Shown: positions 42,696 to 53,706 of the stretch, piece after piece
Layout of the letters: each line of letters begins with the position of its first letter
How positions within the stretch are numbered: position 1 is the first letter of the stretch
Assembly (NCBI GenBank): GCA_963575745.1
Contig: CAUYUJ010007247.1
Location: 369,001 to 433,000, forward strand
Reading direction: 5' to 3'
Source of the DNA: Prorocentrum cordatum
Lineage: Eukaryota; Sar; Dinophyceae; Prorocentrales; Prorocentraceae
Length of the DNA: 64,000 bases
Notes under the pieces: model-generated
What the model was told of the DNA's origin: nothing
Seen by the model: only the letters and a program-made list of their open reading frames with translations
Database searches by the model: none
Position numbers and translations under genes: made by a program

Positions 42696-44556
42696 GCCTG
42701 GCGAAGGACCCAACCATATGCAGCTGCGAGTACGGCACGGATATGAGACGAAGGATGGGGGCACGCAAACTAGGCCCCTCTTCTCATTGGCACCGCGCCA
42801 CTGGGGCCTTCGGTGGAGCTCCCTATGGGGCCACGAAACGTGTGAGGGGTGTGCCGAAATGGGTGGTGGGGAGGCATGCGGACCCTGCCACTGGGGCCTT
42901 CGGTGGAGCTCCCTATGGGGCCACGAAACGTGTGAGGGGTGTGCCGAAATGGGTGGTGGGGAGGCATGCGAACGCAGCCACTGGGGCCTTCGGTGGAGCT
43001 CCCTATGGGGCCACGAAACGTGTGAGGGGTGTGCCGAAATGGGTGGTGGGGAGCCACTGGGGCCTCGGCGGAGCTCCCTATGGGGCCACGAAACGTGTGA
43101 GGGGTGAAATGGGGTGTGCTGTGGGCCTTCGGTGGAGCTCCCTATGGGGCCACGAAACGTGTGAGGGGTGTGCCGAAATGGGTGGTGGGGAGGCATGCGA
43201 ACGCAGCCACTGGGGCCTTCGGTGGAGCTCCCTATGGGGCCACGAAACGTGTGAGGGGTGTGCCGAAATGGGTGGTGGGGAGGCATGCGAACCCTGCCAC
43301 TGGGGCCTTCGGTGGAGCTCCCTATGGGGCCACGAAACGTGTGAGGGGTGTGCCGAAATGGGTGGTGGGGAGGCATGCGAACGCAGCCACTGGGGCCTTC
43401 GGTGGAGCTCCCTATGGGGCCACGAAACGTGTGAGGGGTGTGCCGAAATGGGTGGTGGGGAGGCATGCGAACGCAGCCACTGGGGCCTTCGGTGGAGCTC
43501 CCTATGGGGCCACGAAACGTGTGAGGGGTGTGCCGAAATGGGTGGTGGGGAGGCATGCGAACGCAGCCACTGGGGCCTTCGGTGGAGCTCCCTATGGGGC
43601 CACGAAACGTGTGAGGGGTGTGCCGAAATGGGTGGTGGGGGGGCATGCGAACGCAGCCACTGGGGCCTTCGGTGGAGCTCCCTATGGGGCCACGAAACGT
43701 GTGAGGGGTGTGCCGAAATGGGTGGTGGGGAGGCATGCGAACGCAGCCACTGGGGCCTTCGGTGGAGCTCCCTATGGGGCCACGAAACGTGTGAGGGGTG
43801 TGCCGAAATGGGTGGTGGGGAGGCATGCGAACGCAGCCACTGGGGCCTTCGGTGGAGCTCCCTATGGGGCCACGAAACGTGTGAGGGGTGTGCCGAAATG
43901 GGTGTGGGGAGGCATGCGTGGGGCCTTCGGTGGAGCTCCCTATGGGGCCACGAAACGTGTGAGGGGTGTGCCGAAATGGGTGGTGGGGAGGCATGCGTGG
44001 GGCCTTCGGTGGAGCTCCCTATGGGGCCACGAAACGTGTGAGGGGTTGCCGAAATGGGTGGTGGGGAGGCATGCGGACGCAGCCACTGGGGCCTTCGGTG
44101 GAGCTCCCTATGGGGCCACGAAACGTGTGAGGGGTGTGCCGAAATGGGTGGTGGGGAGGCATGCGGACCCTGCCACCTGGGCCTTCGGTGGACCTCCTTA
44201 TGGGGCCACGAAACGTGTGAGGGGTGTGCCGGAATGGGTGGTGGGGAGGCGATGACGATGATGATGCTGGTGGTGATGATGACAGGATGGTTGGGAACTA
44301 ATGGCGATGGCGATGATGATGACGATGATGATGCTGGTGGTGATGATGACGAGGATGATGATGATGATGATGAAGATGAGGATGATGATGATGATGATGA
44401 CGATGAGTATGATGACGGCGATGGGAGGAGGGAGGAGGGGGGAGAGGAGGAGGAGGAGAGGAGAGGAGAGGAGAGGAGAGGAGACGCGGGGCGCTGTCTC
44501 TTCAAAACGAGGACCCAACACCACAGGATGGTAAAGAGCGCACACTTCGGTAAAAC
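42696..44556. repeat. Composite satellite, copy 2 (mostly 90-base repeats)
   Basis: Begins with the same GCCTGGCGAAGGACCCAACC, 1895 bases after copy 1. About 17 units have mostly an exact 90-base period, with shortened units near 43050-43130 and 43910-44010. The array is followed by the same GAT and GGAGAGG tracts and CTCTTCAAAACGA. GAGCGCACACTTCGGTAA ends it at 44537 and also occurs before copy 2 at 42674. Because 90 is a multiple of three and the unit lacks stops in several frames, frames of 380-475 codons are open on both strands (one repeats GAFGGAPYGATKRVRGVPKW). There is no other evidence of a protein. Confidence 0.9.
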
Positions 44557-44969
44557 ACTGGACCACGCGCGGGCACCACGCGAGCACTGCGCAGTACGCT
44601 TGTGAAGGGACGAACGGGTCCTGCATATCGCCTGCTGCGCGCAGGCCCATCATGTCTGTCAAAACGACATACGAAAGACACGATGCTGGAACATCTTGGT
44701 CATGCTCGGGCGGCCCGCAATCACTTTGCATTTACGTTTGACACGGATGCTGGGGGTGGCCTGGCACGCGTGGCGAACCTCACGGGCATCGCGCACCTGC
44801 CTGGCGTGTGCAAGTGTTCCTGGCGATTGACGATGGCGGCCCATGCTCATGCTGAGACTACCGTGCTACTTGATGTGGTGGGAGGGCGGGCGGGAAAAGT
44901 CGGCATGGCCGTGCTTCGGGCGGGGGTAGCTTGACCCATCACCCAACCCCCTCCCCATGGACCTGGAGC
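44557..44969. other. Spacer, nothing recognised
   Basis: No convincing gene. A 110-codon plus-strand frame (44602-44934) is Ala/Arg/Leu-rich and has no domain. Confidence 0.5.
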
Positions 44970-45560
44970 CCCGGGTCAGAGGGCCCAAGACAAGCCAAGA
45001 TGGCTCCAAAATGGCCCCAGATAGCCCAGGCCTCCAGAATGGCTCAAGACAGCGCACGATGACCCAAGATCGCTTCCGTCATAATAACTCGAAGAAGTCC
45101 TACGACCGCTCCAAGACGGACACAAGTGGCCTTTGGGGGGCTCCCCAGGGCGCCCCCACGAGGCCAACATCCGTTCCAAAACAGCTGGAAGCCAATGAGT
45201 TTAGCCTTCTCGCCCGTTCGCTCCCAATGGCCTTCCGAAGCCTCAAGATGCTTCCCAGAAGGCTCAAGTGAAACCCCTGAGGGGCCAAAGGCGGCCCTCA
45301 AACTGCCCCAAGAGCGCCCATCAACGCAGCAGGAACGCCCCAAGAGAGTTCCCAGAGGCAATGTTAAGGGCTCTCGAGGGGCAGCGCTAATTGAGGGCCC
45401 CTTTTCTTTGACTGATGCTCCCCAAGATGGTCCCAACAAGGCCTCCCCCCAAGAGGCCCACAAGAGGCCGCCAAAGACGCCCCCAGACGCCTCCAAGAGC
45501 CCTCAGTGATCCCCAAGACGCCCTCAGAATCCACCAGTAGCCCCCCCAGGAAACATCCTG
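44970..45560. repeat. CCAAGA.GGCCC low-complexity repeat, second block
   Basis: Same kind of loosely tandem CCAAGAnGGCnCC sequence as 38510-39080, including GCCCAAGAC and CTCAAGA variants. Not coding. Confidence 0.7.
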
Positions 45561-46243
45561 AGCGACTCCGCGCGACACCTAAGACGCCTCTAGTTCACTG
45601 AAGTTTCTCGAAGTGTGTCCACATGATGCGGCGCTCCCCCGATCAGGGCAGCTCCCCTGGGCATCGTTCCTGAGAAGGCTTGGCGAGGATCCGCGGAGCG
45701 TTAAGAATTAAGTTCGAACACCAACTGTGCGAATCATTGTTCAATCTTTCTTCGGGGTTCTGGGTAGCGTCACTCACGGCAGCATAACTTACAGTCGGCA
45801 ACACCTCGGTCGCACTGTAACATGAGGAAGTATGAAGGGGGCTGGGGGGCCCAGCCAGCAGCTTCGCCTTAGGCGAAGCCAAGCTCCAGCTCTGATGTAC
45901 TGTAGTAACGATAGTCCCAGCAGGAGAGGACGTGCCATCTTAAGCAATAGGAAGAACCTTTTGGCCTCGATAACGAATGTGTGCCTCGCGGTGACGCACA
46001 GTCATATTTGGGAGGCCGGCCGCTTAAGCCGACGCGGCCGCGGGCGCACGCTCGCTTCCACTCCTTATGTCCCTCAACTCGCTTTAAAAGACGGGGGGGG
46101 GGAGACGAAGCGCGAGCCCGTCGCCCCTATACAGCAGGCGCAGCAGTTAAGGTACACAAAGACAGAAGAGGGAGCGGGCCAAAGGGAAGGTGGACCCGCT
46201 CGCAAGTTGCCTCGCTTGTACAGTTCTGTACTTGACATACTCA
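45561..46243. other. Spacer downstream of element 3 pol
   Basis: No gene. Holds the two hairpins at 45841-45879. If element 3 has a 3' LTR it should lie here, but no matching 5' copy was found. Confidence 0.5.
45841..45879. repeat. Two adjacent perfect hairpins
   Basis: GCTGGGGGGCCCAGC (45841-45855, 6-base stem, GGG loop) is followed after five bases by GCTTCGCCTTAGGCGAAGC (45861-45879, 8-base stem, 3-base loop). Confidence 0.85.
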
Positions 46244-47542
46244 TCAGGCGGCGTCAGAACTTGATGCCTGGACGGCCCGATATGGAATCTGTCTCTTCAG
46301 GTCATGCTTGAAGGCGTGTATACCTCCCATGACTTGTAGGAACATTTCTCGGTCGATGCCCCCCCTTGGTGCGACCATCCGCAGTCGTGCCGCGGGTGTC
46401 CTTTCACTGGATGCCGCGCACGATTCCACGCTCCATCATGTGTCGTATCCAACTGATGTGTCCTAAAAGGGTACACTCAGTTGGCTTCTTCGAGTCTTTG
46501 CTTGACATGGAATAAGAGACTCCGCATCTATGGTCAAGGTGACCTTGATGCTCAGGCCACCCAACCCAAGTATATCTTTCGACTGAGTGGGCGTGAGCGG
46601 CCCTGCGTGGAGCTCGTGCAGAGTCACAATCGTGGGATAGCAATCCTCCCAATTATGGGCTGCTGCAAGTGTCTCTGCTGAATGGCTCGAGCGGACCTGC
46701 AAGCGATGAGACTTGCAGCGCGCGCCGATCAAGTCAACGACAGGCTTGCAATACGGCGCGTTTGCACGTCGTAGCAGGTTTGCCCCGCGAATGCCATAGC
46801 CTTTGACGTCATCATCGGCGCCTCCACTCAGGCGTTGGTATCCTGAGTCGCAATGCAGGTCGACCTCGCCCGTAGGATTCATCGCCTGGTAGACGATCTT
46901 CTTTGGGCAGGCCTGTAGCTTCCTGGTGACCGCGCTCAGTCGTAACACTTGGATGTCGGTCGGTTCTTGGACGCGCTGTAGGGAGACAACATGCGCCATC
47001 AACCACACGTGGGTGATTAATGCATGCGCCAGCGCACCCCTGAGGCTGACGAACATGTATGCAACCATCTTGGTTGCCTGAGCGTCAGCGTCGGCGCCGG
47101 TCAGTTCACGATGTTGTATAGGACGGAGCTGTTCGATGCATTCATCTTGGTCCAGGACGACATTGCCGTCCTCATCGCTGGTGTAAATCACAGCACAGTT
47201 GGTGCGCGTGTGCCCGTTGAGTTTACACTCGCCAAAGGTATCGTGCACGCACTTGACATAGTTGTCAATGGTGTCCTCAGTGCCAGTCGTATTGGTGTCA
47301 TCAACATGCTTGGCCGTGAGCAAGTTGTTGCTCGTCTGGAACTTCTCGTCGTAGGACGTGGGTCGGAGACCGAAGCCTCTGGTGGTTCTCCTGAGCTTTA
47401 GTGTGAAGGTCCGTGGTGCGTCTTTGGTGCCTGTGCCTGGTTTCAAGCACTGTAGGCAGTGCTTTGACTCATCGTAGTGCTCGAATCCTGGGAGACCTCG
47501 GAGCACTGTGGCCGATCCAGTCGGCAGAATAAAACACACCAC
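46244..47542 (-). pseudogene. Element 3 reverse transcriptase palm to RNase H
   Basis: The 359-codon frame (47542-46463) contains TKDAPRTFTLKLRRTTRGFG and LLTAKHVDDTNTTG, the copia-like catalytic block with KHVDD in place of YVDD. RNase H follows with EVDLHCDSGYQRL, SSHSAETLAAAHNWEDCY and LTIDAESL, covering the acidic residues. The end of the protein lies in other frames (GHISWIRHMMERGI, then GGIDREMFLQVMGG), the usual DTR..ADG.TKG-type tail, stopping at 46244. Function is synthesis of element DNA and removal of RNA. Frame changes near 46460 make this copy defective. Confidence 0.75.
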
Positions 47543-47551
47543 GCGTTCCTC

Positions 47552-48018
47552 TTACCAGGTAGTAGGATCAGCAAGTTCCTGATAGCTCAGTCCCTCCAGG
47601 AAGGCCATGTTGATGTCGAGGGAAGCAATGATCCATTGCTTCTTGCACGCTGCCGTGCTAGCGAGTAGCCTCTGGCTTGACCGTCGCGCTGTTCCCGAAC
47701 ATGTTTCTACGCAGAATGTTTCGAGGTTCATGGATCCTCGGGAACCAAGCGTAGTCTGATGGTACGTTCCATCTCGCCCTTCTCGTTCTTCACGAGCGTC
47801 CATTTGTACACGTTTCTCGAAGTCATTATGTTCGACGCGTTAGCTAGATCTTGCATCTTAAAGCACTTGTTGTCGAAACATGTCTTGAATTCAGTGTAGA
47901 GGGCCTTCGATACTTTATCGGGATTCGCCTGGATGTCAGCTTTCGCGAGGAGGACGTCTTCCTGGAGGACCGCAGCTCGCTTTGCAGCGGCGGTTACGTA
48001 TACTCGCATAGTGGTCAC
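47552..48018 (-). pseudogene. Element 3 reverse transcriptase fingers and first catalytic block
   Basis: The 48018-47728 frame carries NVYKWTLVKNEKGEMERTIR followed by LRLVPEDP, the RT fingers entry (K.R.V..G in related elements). The 47803-47552 frame continues with WIIASLDINMAFLEGLSYQE, containing the first catalytic Asp of RT (LDI..AFL.G). The two overlap and need a one-base shift near 47745. The palm continues in the 47542 frame. Confidence 0.75.
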
Positions 48019-48664
48019 CCGGTCGGCATCTAAGTATCATATGTTGCTGTTCAGACAAGACTGCCTTTGACATTTCTGCCGTAAAGCAGAGTTCAACGTA
48101 CTGACCATTTTCATATGAGTCCACTCCGTAGTTGTCGTCTTCGGCCATGGTGCACGTTGGAACGTAGTACGTCTCCTAGGTGTCGGGGTCGCGAGTGCGC
48201 CCCCACTTCGGCAGGTGTCCCTGCTGTTTACCAGCTACAGCGACCAGTGCACTTTAATCCGGAACCATGTGTAGGTATGGCGAAGATGGTCTCTGGTGGA
48301 AATGCCTCGAGCAGTTCCTTTTCCTCCTGTAAGTATGCATGCCGTGCTGCCATAACGTGTGACTCGAGATCAGCCTCTGATTCTTGTAAATCGTAGGACG
48401 CCGCCCATCATCATGTGGCGGTTCGGCTTCTGAGGCTTCTCCTGTGATTCCCTCTGGTGCCGGCGCATCTGCCAATTCCTCAAATCTTGACTTGTCCTGA
48501 TCAAAACCTTCTTGAGGATTACTGGACTTCAGGCATTGAAGCATTCTCGAATGTGCTGATACAACTATATCTTGCATATTCAGCGCAGTACCTTCTGCTT
48601 CATAACTCACGTCGCTGTCGTAGAGGACCAACGTGCAGCTGTCGGCATAGGTAACCGGAGGCAA
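48019..48664 (-). pseudogene. Element 3 integrase-RT linker
   Basis: Fragments 48664-48254 and 48148-47936 contain an acidic Pro/Glu-rich segment (APAPEGITGEASEAEPPHDD) and NGQYVELCFTAEMSKAV just before the RT fingers. This is the variable region expected between integrase and RT. No domain recognised. Confidence 0.5.
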
Positions 48665-48691
48665 CTTATGTATACTCTTGGCTAGCCTGAC

Positions 48692-49924
48692 TTACACTAC
48701 ATTCTCAATGCGGAAGAAGTTTCTGATAATGCACTGCAGCGCTAAATGGACCTTGGGAGATAGACGGCTTGCAGTCGTCATCTGAAGGGTCCATTTCTTG
48801 GCCGGCACATAGCCGAAAGTCAGAGCAGGTCCCCCCGCCGATCGGCTGGCTACGAATGTCAACGCCGTGCGTAGAGCAGTGTTGTCGGAGCCAATCTCTC
48901 GGGTTATCAGCGCTTCAATGCATAATGAATGTCTTGCATCGCCGTGCTGTACTTGAACATCTCGATGGCCCACTCGGATGATGACCTGGCCCCATTCGGG
49001 GTCGTTATTTACCACTGGGAACGGGCCATTCCAGCCTCCCCAATCATCCTTCGTGGTCGCGGGGCGATGATAATCGACCAAGTCTCCTGCATCGTAATAG
49101 TGCTGACCAGTAATAGTAGTTTTAGTGCGTAAGGCACGAGTGGTCTTAGCTACTGCTGTGGCCTGTGTGATAGCTTCAATACATGCCCTGCGTATCGTCT
49201 GCCCACGAGAATGGTCCGACGCGTTCGTCGGCTGCTCGTGGTCCAGGACAGGTAGGTCAGGAAGCATTGCTGGCTGCCGTCCAAACAGAGCGTTATATGG
49301 TGGCACCTCGCCATGAAAAGGTGAACGCACTGGCGGCAAACAAGGCCTCGTGCAGTAGCCGGGTGAACAAAAAGTATATCCAGCCTGTTGAGTTCAGCAT
49401 CCATGACGTGACGTAGATGGCGTAGGATGTCATTTCTGGCCCCGATCTTTGCAGCGCGCTGTCCACGCGCACGTATCCTAAGTTCAAGGCCTTTTGTTTT
49501 GAGGTCTGCTTTCGCAGTGTCGTGGTAAGGGCACCCTCTCCGTCAGTGTAGAGTACCTTTGCAGTCCAAACTGCATCCAGCACCGATGAAATGCATCCAG
49601 GATGCTTGTCATAGTCTTGTCTGGTATTTCAATCCCAGTAGCACATCGTATACAACTGTCGATGACATGGAAGATCTTGTGTTCTTGTCTGTAGAACATT
49701 AGATCACACTCCACTTCTGCATTAAATTTGCCAGGTAACGTAGTAGAGGGCATACCGGTATGCCCAGGCATATCACAAGCTCTGCATTCCTGACATGTGA
49801 CAGCTTTAATCAGCTTGGGTCTGACACGGATCAGAACTATCTTGCTCAATATGATTATCATCTTTGGCTCTTTCGCACGGAGCCAGCGCAGGTGCAGCTT
49901 CCGCAACTCGCTTTTTTTAACCAC
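48692..49924 (-). pseudogene. Element 3 integrase
   Basis: The 49924-49484 frame has H-x-R..., then TCQECRACDMPGHTG (zinc-binding Cys pair) and FNAEVECDLMFY with IFHVIDSCIRCATG, containing the first catalytic Asp. The 49583-49293 frame holds VLYTDGEGALTT (second Asp). The 49404-49150 frame starts MDAELNRLD, where the catalytic Glu is expected. The 49339-48692 frame carries the C-terminal region: YNALFGRQPAMLPDLP, YYDAGDLVDYHRPA and DDWGGWNGPFPVV, the strand-rich tail typical of dinoflagellate and green-plant copia integrases. At least three frame changes are required. Confidence 0.75.
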
Positions 49925-50220
49925 GCTGGGGCCAAGGCTTCGTGCAATTTGTAAACTGATTCGCGAATCGAACCGTGACCAGTCTGGTAGTCGTGGTCGT
50001 GCAGCAGGGTTACCCGCCGGTGGTGGAGGAGGTGCTTCTCCACCTTGCTGTCGACCACGTCTGACTCTAACCTGTGGTAGTCGGAGATGGTCATCCGAAC
50101 TACCAGCTCCACTCGAGGCAGGTTGCCCTGCAGCAGGTTCACCAGCATGTCTTCCTACGGTAATGTCATGACTGCTTGCGCCCGCTGTAGGTCCAGCTCT
50201 GGAGCCGGGTCTCGGTGCTC

Positions 50221-50520
50221 TTAGCCGCGTGAGTGGTGATGCGGCTGGCGCCTCGGGCGGTGTGGTCGTGCTGCTAGCTCAGCAGGAGCTGGCGGTGCAG
50301 GTCCTGCTGCGGGTGCGGCAGGAACGGGTGGTATCTGTCCATGATTGTCGGGCAGCTTCCAAGGCTTGGCAAACTTGCATTTGCCAAGTCTTACTACGTG
50401 TCCAGGCTTGTTTTTTGTTCCCCCATCGTTCTTCTGACAGCTCGGACATTCCCAATGGTAGTCGCCATTATCGCACCACCTGCAATGTCTCGGATCTCGA
50501 TCGTGAGAGGGAGAATGCAT
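50221..50520 (-). pseudogene. Element 3 zinc-finger segment
   Basis: Encodes HCRWCDNGDYHWECPSCQKN, a C-x2-C ... C-x2-C pair, just after another CPAC pair in the upstream continuation of the same frame (near 50540). A Pro/Ala-rich linker with PAAPAAGPAPPAPAELAA follows. Its place between the methyltransferase-like domain and integrase suggests a nucleic-acid-binding Gag or Gag-Pol linker. Confidence 0.55.
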
Positions 50521-50639
50521 GTTGACGTTGTCCGCGCATGCGGGACATCCGAGCCCTCCCGAGGGTGGTCTCGCAATCGAGCCATCAGGTTGCCGAGGGA
50601 CTCGGGTCGTCCAAGTCGCATCCCCTCACGTTGGTGACC

Positions 50640-51431
50640 AGCGCGGTGGACGAATAAGGGTGGCCATGGAAAGGATCGCGAGTTACCTGGGGGGAGATCG
50701 TGCGCGATCTGAGCAGCCTCGGCAACAAGCGACTGAATATTTGGAGTATGTTGTGCAGCTATAGACAGTTCCTTGTTACATGCCGACGCGTGTTGATGAT
50801 GGCCAGTGCATCGTTTTCGTTCAACAGGGGTGAGTAAAAGACGATGGTTGGCCATAATCTCATTCGGCTTTCGAACCAGTACCCCATGGGAGTCACGTGA
50901 GTTAGTAGTACATTGATCCACGTTCACCTTGCAAGTGCACTTGCTTTTGGCCAGCGTAGTCCATGGTGGTATCTGATCCACCCAAGTCCCCACTGGTTGT
51001 TCTCGTAAGTATAATCGTCGAAGATCGTTGTGACGTACAGCTACCTTTCCATAAAACTTGATACGTGGCAAATCTTGTCCATGAGGTTCATGCCAAGTAT
51101 CGTAGTTAACCTGCGTATTGAGCTAGGAAGGCAACCCAGTTGTTCTGCAGTTGGGTTGTAATATGTCAACCTTGATAAAACAAACGTCTACATAGTGCAT
51201 CGCTGCAACATGAATATCCTTGTTGCCAAGGCCAACAAAGATACGTTTGTCGAAGTTTCCCCCTGAGGACAGACCTCGGCTGAATGCTAGCTGAAAGATG
51301 CCTCCACTTCCTCCGCAGAATTCCAACATATCTACCTTGTTGTGTCGCCCAGTAGCACAACATGGGGACTATGGGGAATCCATCTGCGTAGGATGCAGCA
51401 GGTTGCCCCGCGAGCAGTGCGATGCAAGCCT
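50640..51431 (-). pseudogene. Element 3 methyltransferase-like domain, interrupted by TAG
   Basis: The frame ending at 51123 contains VDMLEFCGGSGGIFQLAFSR, which resembles SAM-binding motif I (hydrophobic-D-hydrophobic-FxGxGG) of cytosine-C5 methyltransferases, and VDILQPNCRTTGLPS, which resembles motif IV (PC with the catalytic Cys). A single in-frame TAG (51123-51125) follows; the same frame then continues with LNTQVNYDTWHEPHG and FYGKVAVRHNDL, then EQPVGTWVDQIPPW. Later it has DQCTTNSRDSHGVLVRKPNE, with ERKRCTGHHQHA further along. Retroelement-encoded cytosine methyltransferases have been reported in dinoflagellates (Symbiodinium). Whether this domain methylates DNA is not known; the ENV and QxRxR-type motifs were not identified. 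Confidence 0.5.
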
Positions 51432-51603
51432 CCTCTTCATCGTCACTTTCCGTGTCGGAATCAAGAAGTACGGTGGTGTAGTGCGCACTACATCCGAGTC
51501 CTTTCAGGTCATCTCCACAGTCGTCGTTGCCTTCTTCGACTATTTTGGGTATCTTGCGTGGTTTGATGCCTGCTGATTTGTCTGCTTTCTGTTTTACTTG
51601 TTG

Positions 51604-52311
51604 CTAAATTCTGGCATCGGTTGGTAGTGCTGTCTGTTGTTCAGTCACAGGTGAACCGAGTGCCGGGAATTCGGGAATAGATGGGAGAACGCGGCCGCGC
51701 TCAATCGAAGGGGGAGGGAGACGATCGTCATCGATGATCGCCACGCGCCTTGAGCGTGGACGTGAGCTTCCGTCTCCGAGGAGAGTCGGTTCCGGCTGCT
51801 CCCAGTACAGACGGGTACGAATGTTGGTAACACCATTGGGTAATGGTGTGTTGTAATTGTACCCGATAGGCTGGTCCTGGATCCCGATGTCTTGGATGGT
51901 CGTGTTGTCGCCCAGGTTCATCGTCACCCGTCTAACAACATGGCCCCACTCGGGGCCATTCTTAGGTGACTGCCCGTAGGTTCGAGCTCCTTTGTTTACT
52001 CGAGTGTGGATGCTAAGATGAACAGCGCTTGTGTGATTTCCCTGCGTCTTATGTAGACCCATTTGATCGATCAACCTTGCGGTCATGATCGCTAGCGTCT
52101 TGTTGCGCCATTCGGCCTTCTGAGCACCTTGCCCGTGCCAAACTAGGACATGCTCGGTAGGTTGCGCAGGTTTCCCTGCTATGTTGCATGTGCGTCGCCA
52201 TAGGCTGGCCGAGCTGCGCGCGCAGGTAGTCGCCACTTGCAGATGTGATCCGCTGGGCAACGTGTTAGCGCGGTCGTACTTGAGGCCGAAGTGGCAGAAA
52301 CGCATACGCAT
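51604..52311 (-). pseudogene. Element 3 polyprotein domain of unknown function
   Basis: A 235-codon frame. It starts within MRMRFCHFGLKYDRANTLPS and GSHLQVATTC, followed by EHVLVWHGQGAQKAEWRNKT and a helix LAIMTARLIDQMGL. A strand-rich middle (WGHVVRRVTMNLGDNTTIQD) and a Pro/Arg-rich tail precede the methyltransferase-like part. It looks like a folded domain with conserved Cys/His, but I cannot name the family. Confidence 0.45.
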
Positions 52312-53441
52312 GAACCAAGATCTTCAATAGCGTCTCGCATGGGACCTCGCTTCCAGAAATATCCTGGTGGCCCCACAAGCACAAATGTCATGCGTGGAGC
52401 CCGAGCTTTAGACATCAAATTTTGGATGCACTGATTGCGTGGTCCTGCCCTCTTACCAAGCAATCCCACATGCCAGATCAGCAGGCGCTGCCACCCACAA
52501 CAGTTGATAATCACCCGAGAGTAGTGCTGTGCACCAGTGGGCCCGGAGTTCAGCGAAAGCCGCCCGCATATCTTCAACGACAAATGCACGGGGGTGATAA
52601 TGATGCGATAATCCTTCTTTTTCTGCAGCGGCCACACAGCCGGGTCCACTGCTGTTCGTGGCAGCCGCGCAGCCGGGCTGGCCACTGTCCCTGGCGCGCA
52701 CAGCCGGCGCCTGGGAAAATAAGGCAGGTGTCCCCGCGTTTGCTGACAGCAACTGGGTGTTCGGCCTGTCTGAGCATGCGCAAGTGGCCGTCGCGCGCGC
52801 CTGCCCCCGTCGCTCGTCTGGCGATGGGGGCGCCCGAATGCTTGTGCCATGCTGCGCTGCAGATTCGCTGCTCTAAAGGTATCAAACTTCTCAGCGGCAT
52901 CATCCCCTTCCGCAGGTGCCCCTGCCTGTGCGTCGTCCACTTCGCGCCCTCCGCGTGAATGGCCTGATATACCTTCGCCTGCAAATTGCGCAAAGTGAAG
53001 TCCTTGTCGGCCGAGGTGGGGTCGGCCCCGAAGGACGTATTCCTGCGACGCCAGGTTTTCAATGTGTTATTCGCCAAACACTGGATCGTGAAAGCGAACG
53101 TCTCCTCGTTGATGGAGAAGCTGATGCTCTTTGTATATTGTGACATCTTATTCATGGGCATCGCTCATAGCAGGTGCCCCCGCGGTTGGCACTGGATCAG
53201 ATGCCTCTTTGACGAGCAACGCATCATCTTCGCACTGAGGATTGGCCGTAATAATACACGACGTTGACCCCTTCTTATCCTCAGCAGCTGTCCCGTACTC
53301 GGCGGCTTTGAGTGCCAGATGTCCAGAAGGTGTCATCCAATCAAGCACTCTGGCACCCGTTCCAAATAGGATATTGTACATCTCCGCGAGAGCGATGATC
53401 ATATTCTCGTGACCCTGCTCCAGGATCAGGATGGCCCTCAT
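52179..53441 (-). pseudogene. Element 3 polyprotein fragments with AGAPA motifs
   Basis: Pieces 53441-53148, 53161-52574 and 52940-52179. They include EQGHENMIIALAEMYNILFG, TIQCLANNTLKTWRRRNTSF and, in a third frame, APRMTFVLVGPPGYFWKRGP, which leads directly into the next domain. AGAPA or AGTPA is encoded at 53170-53183, 52911-52924 and 52724-52737, each in the locally open frame. The first two pieces look like helical capsid-type sequence. Confidence 0.45.
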
Positions 53442-53706
53442 GCTGGACGTGCTCCTCAGACCAGGATAGCAGGGAGGTTCTCCCCATAGCCCTCAACTAC
53501 ACTTGCTGAGTAGGTGTCAAGTCTCGGCGCAGCAGGTGCCCCCGCCGGGTCTCCCCTCTCTTTGCGCGCAATATTGCAGTGCAGGGGCTTATCACACATC
53601 GCGGCGCCGTGTCCCACTCCTGACACGTAGAGTCTCTTCGTCAGGTTCAGCCTCTTGATGGCGTGTCCCTGGGAACGAGATGCCTGCTCAAAGGTCTGCG
53701 CCGTCT

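Noticed and set aside
42743-44505. Long frames on both strands (432, 383, 433 and 475 codons) across the 90-base array
   Set aside because: All come from a stop-free repeat whose period is a multiple of three; several frames are open at once and no domain is present.
45030-45060. TGGCTCAAGACAG near 45040 as another spliced-leader relict
   Set aside because: It lies inside the CCAAGA low-complexity repeat, lacks the leader's 5' half, and precedes no gene.
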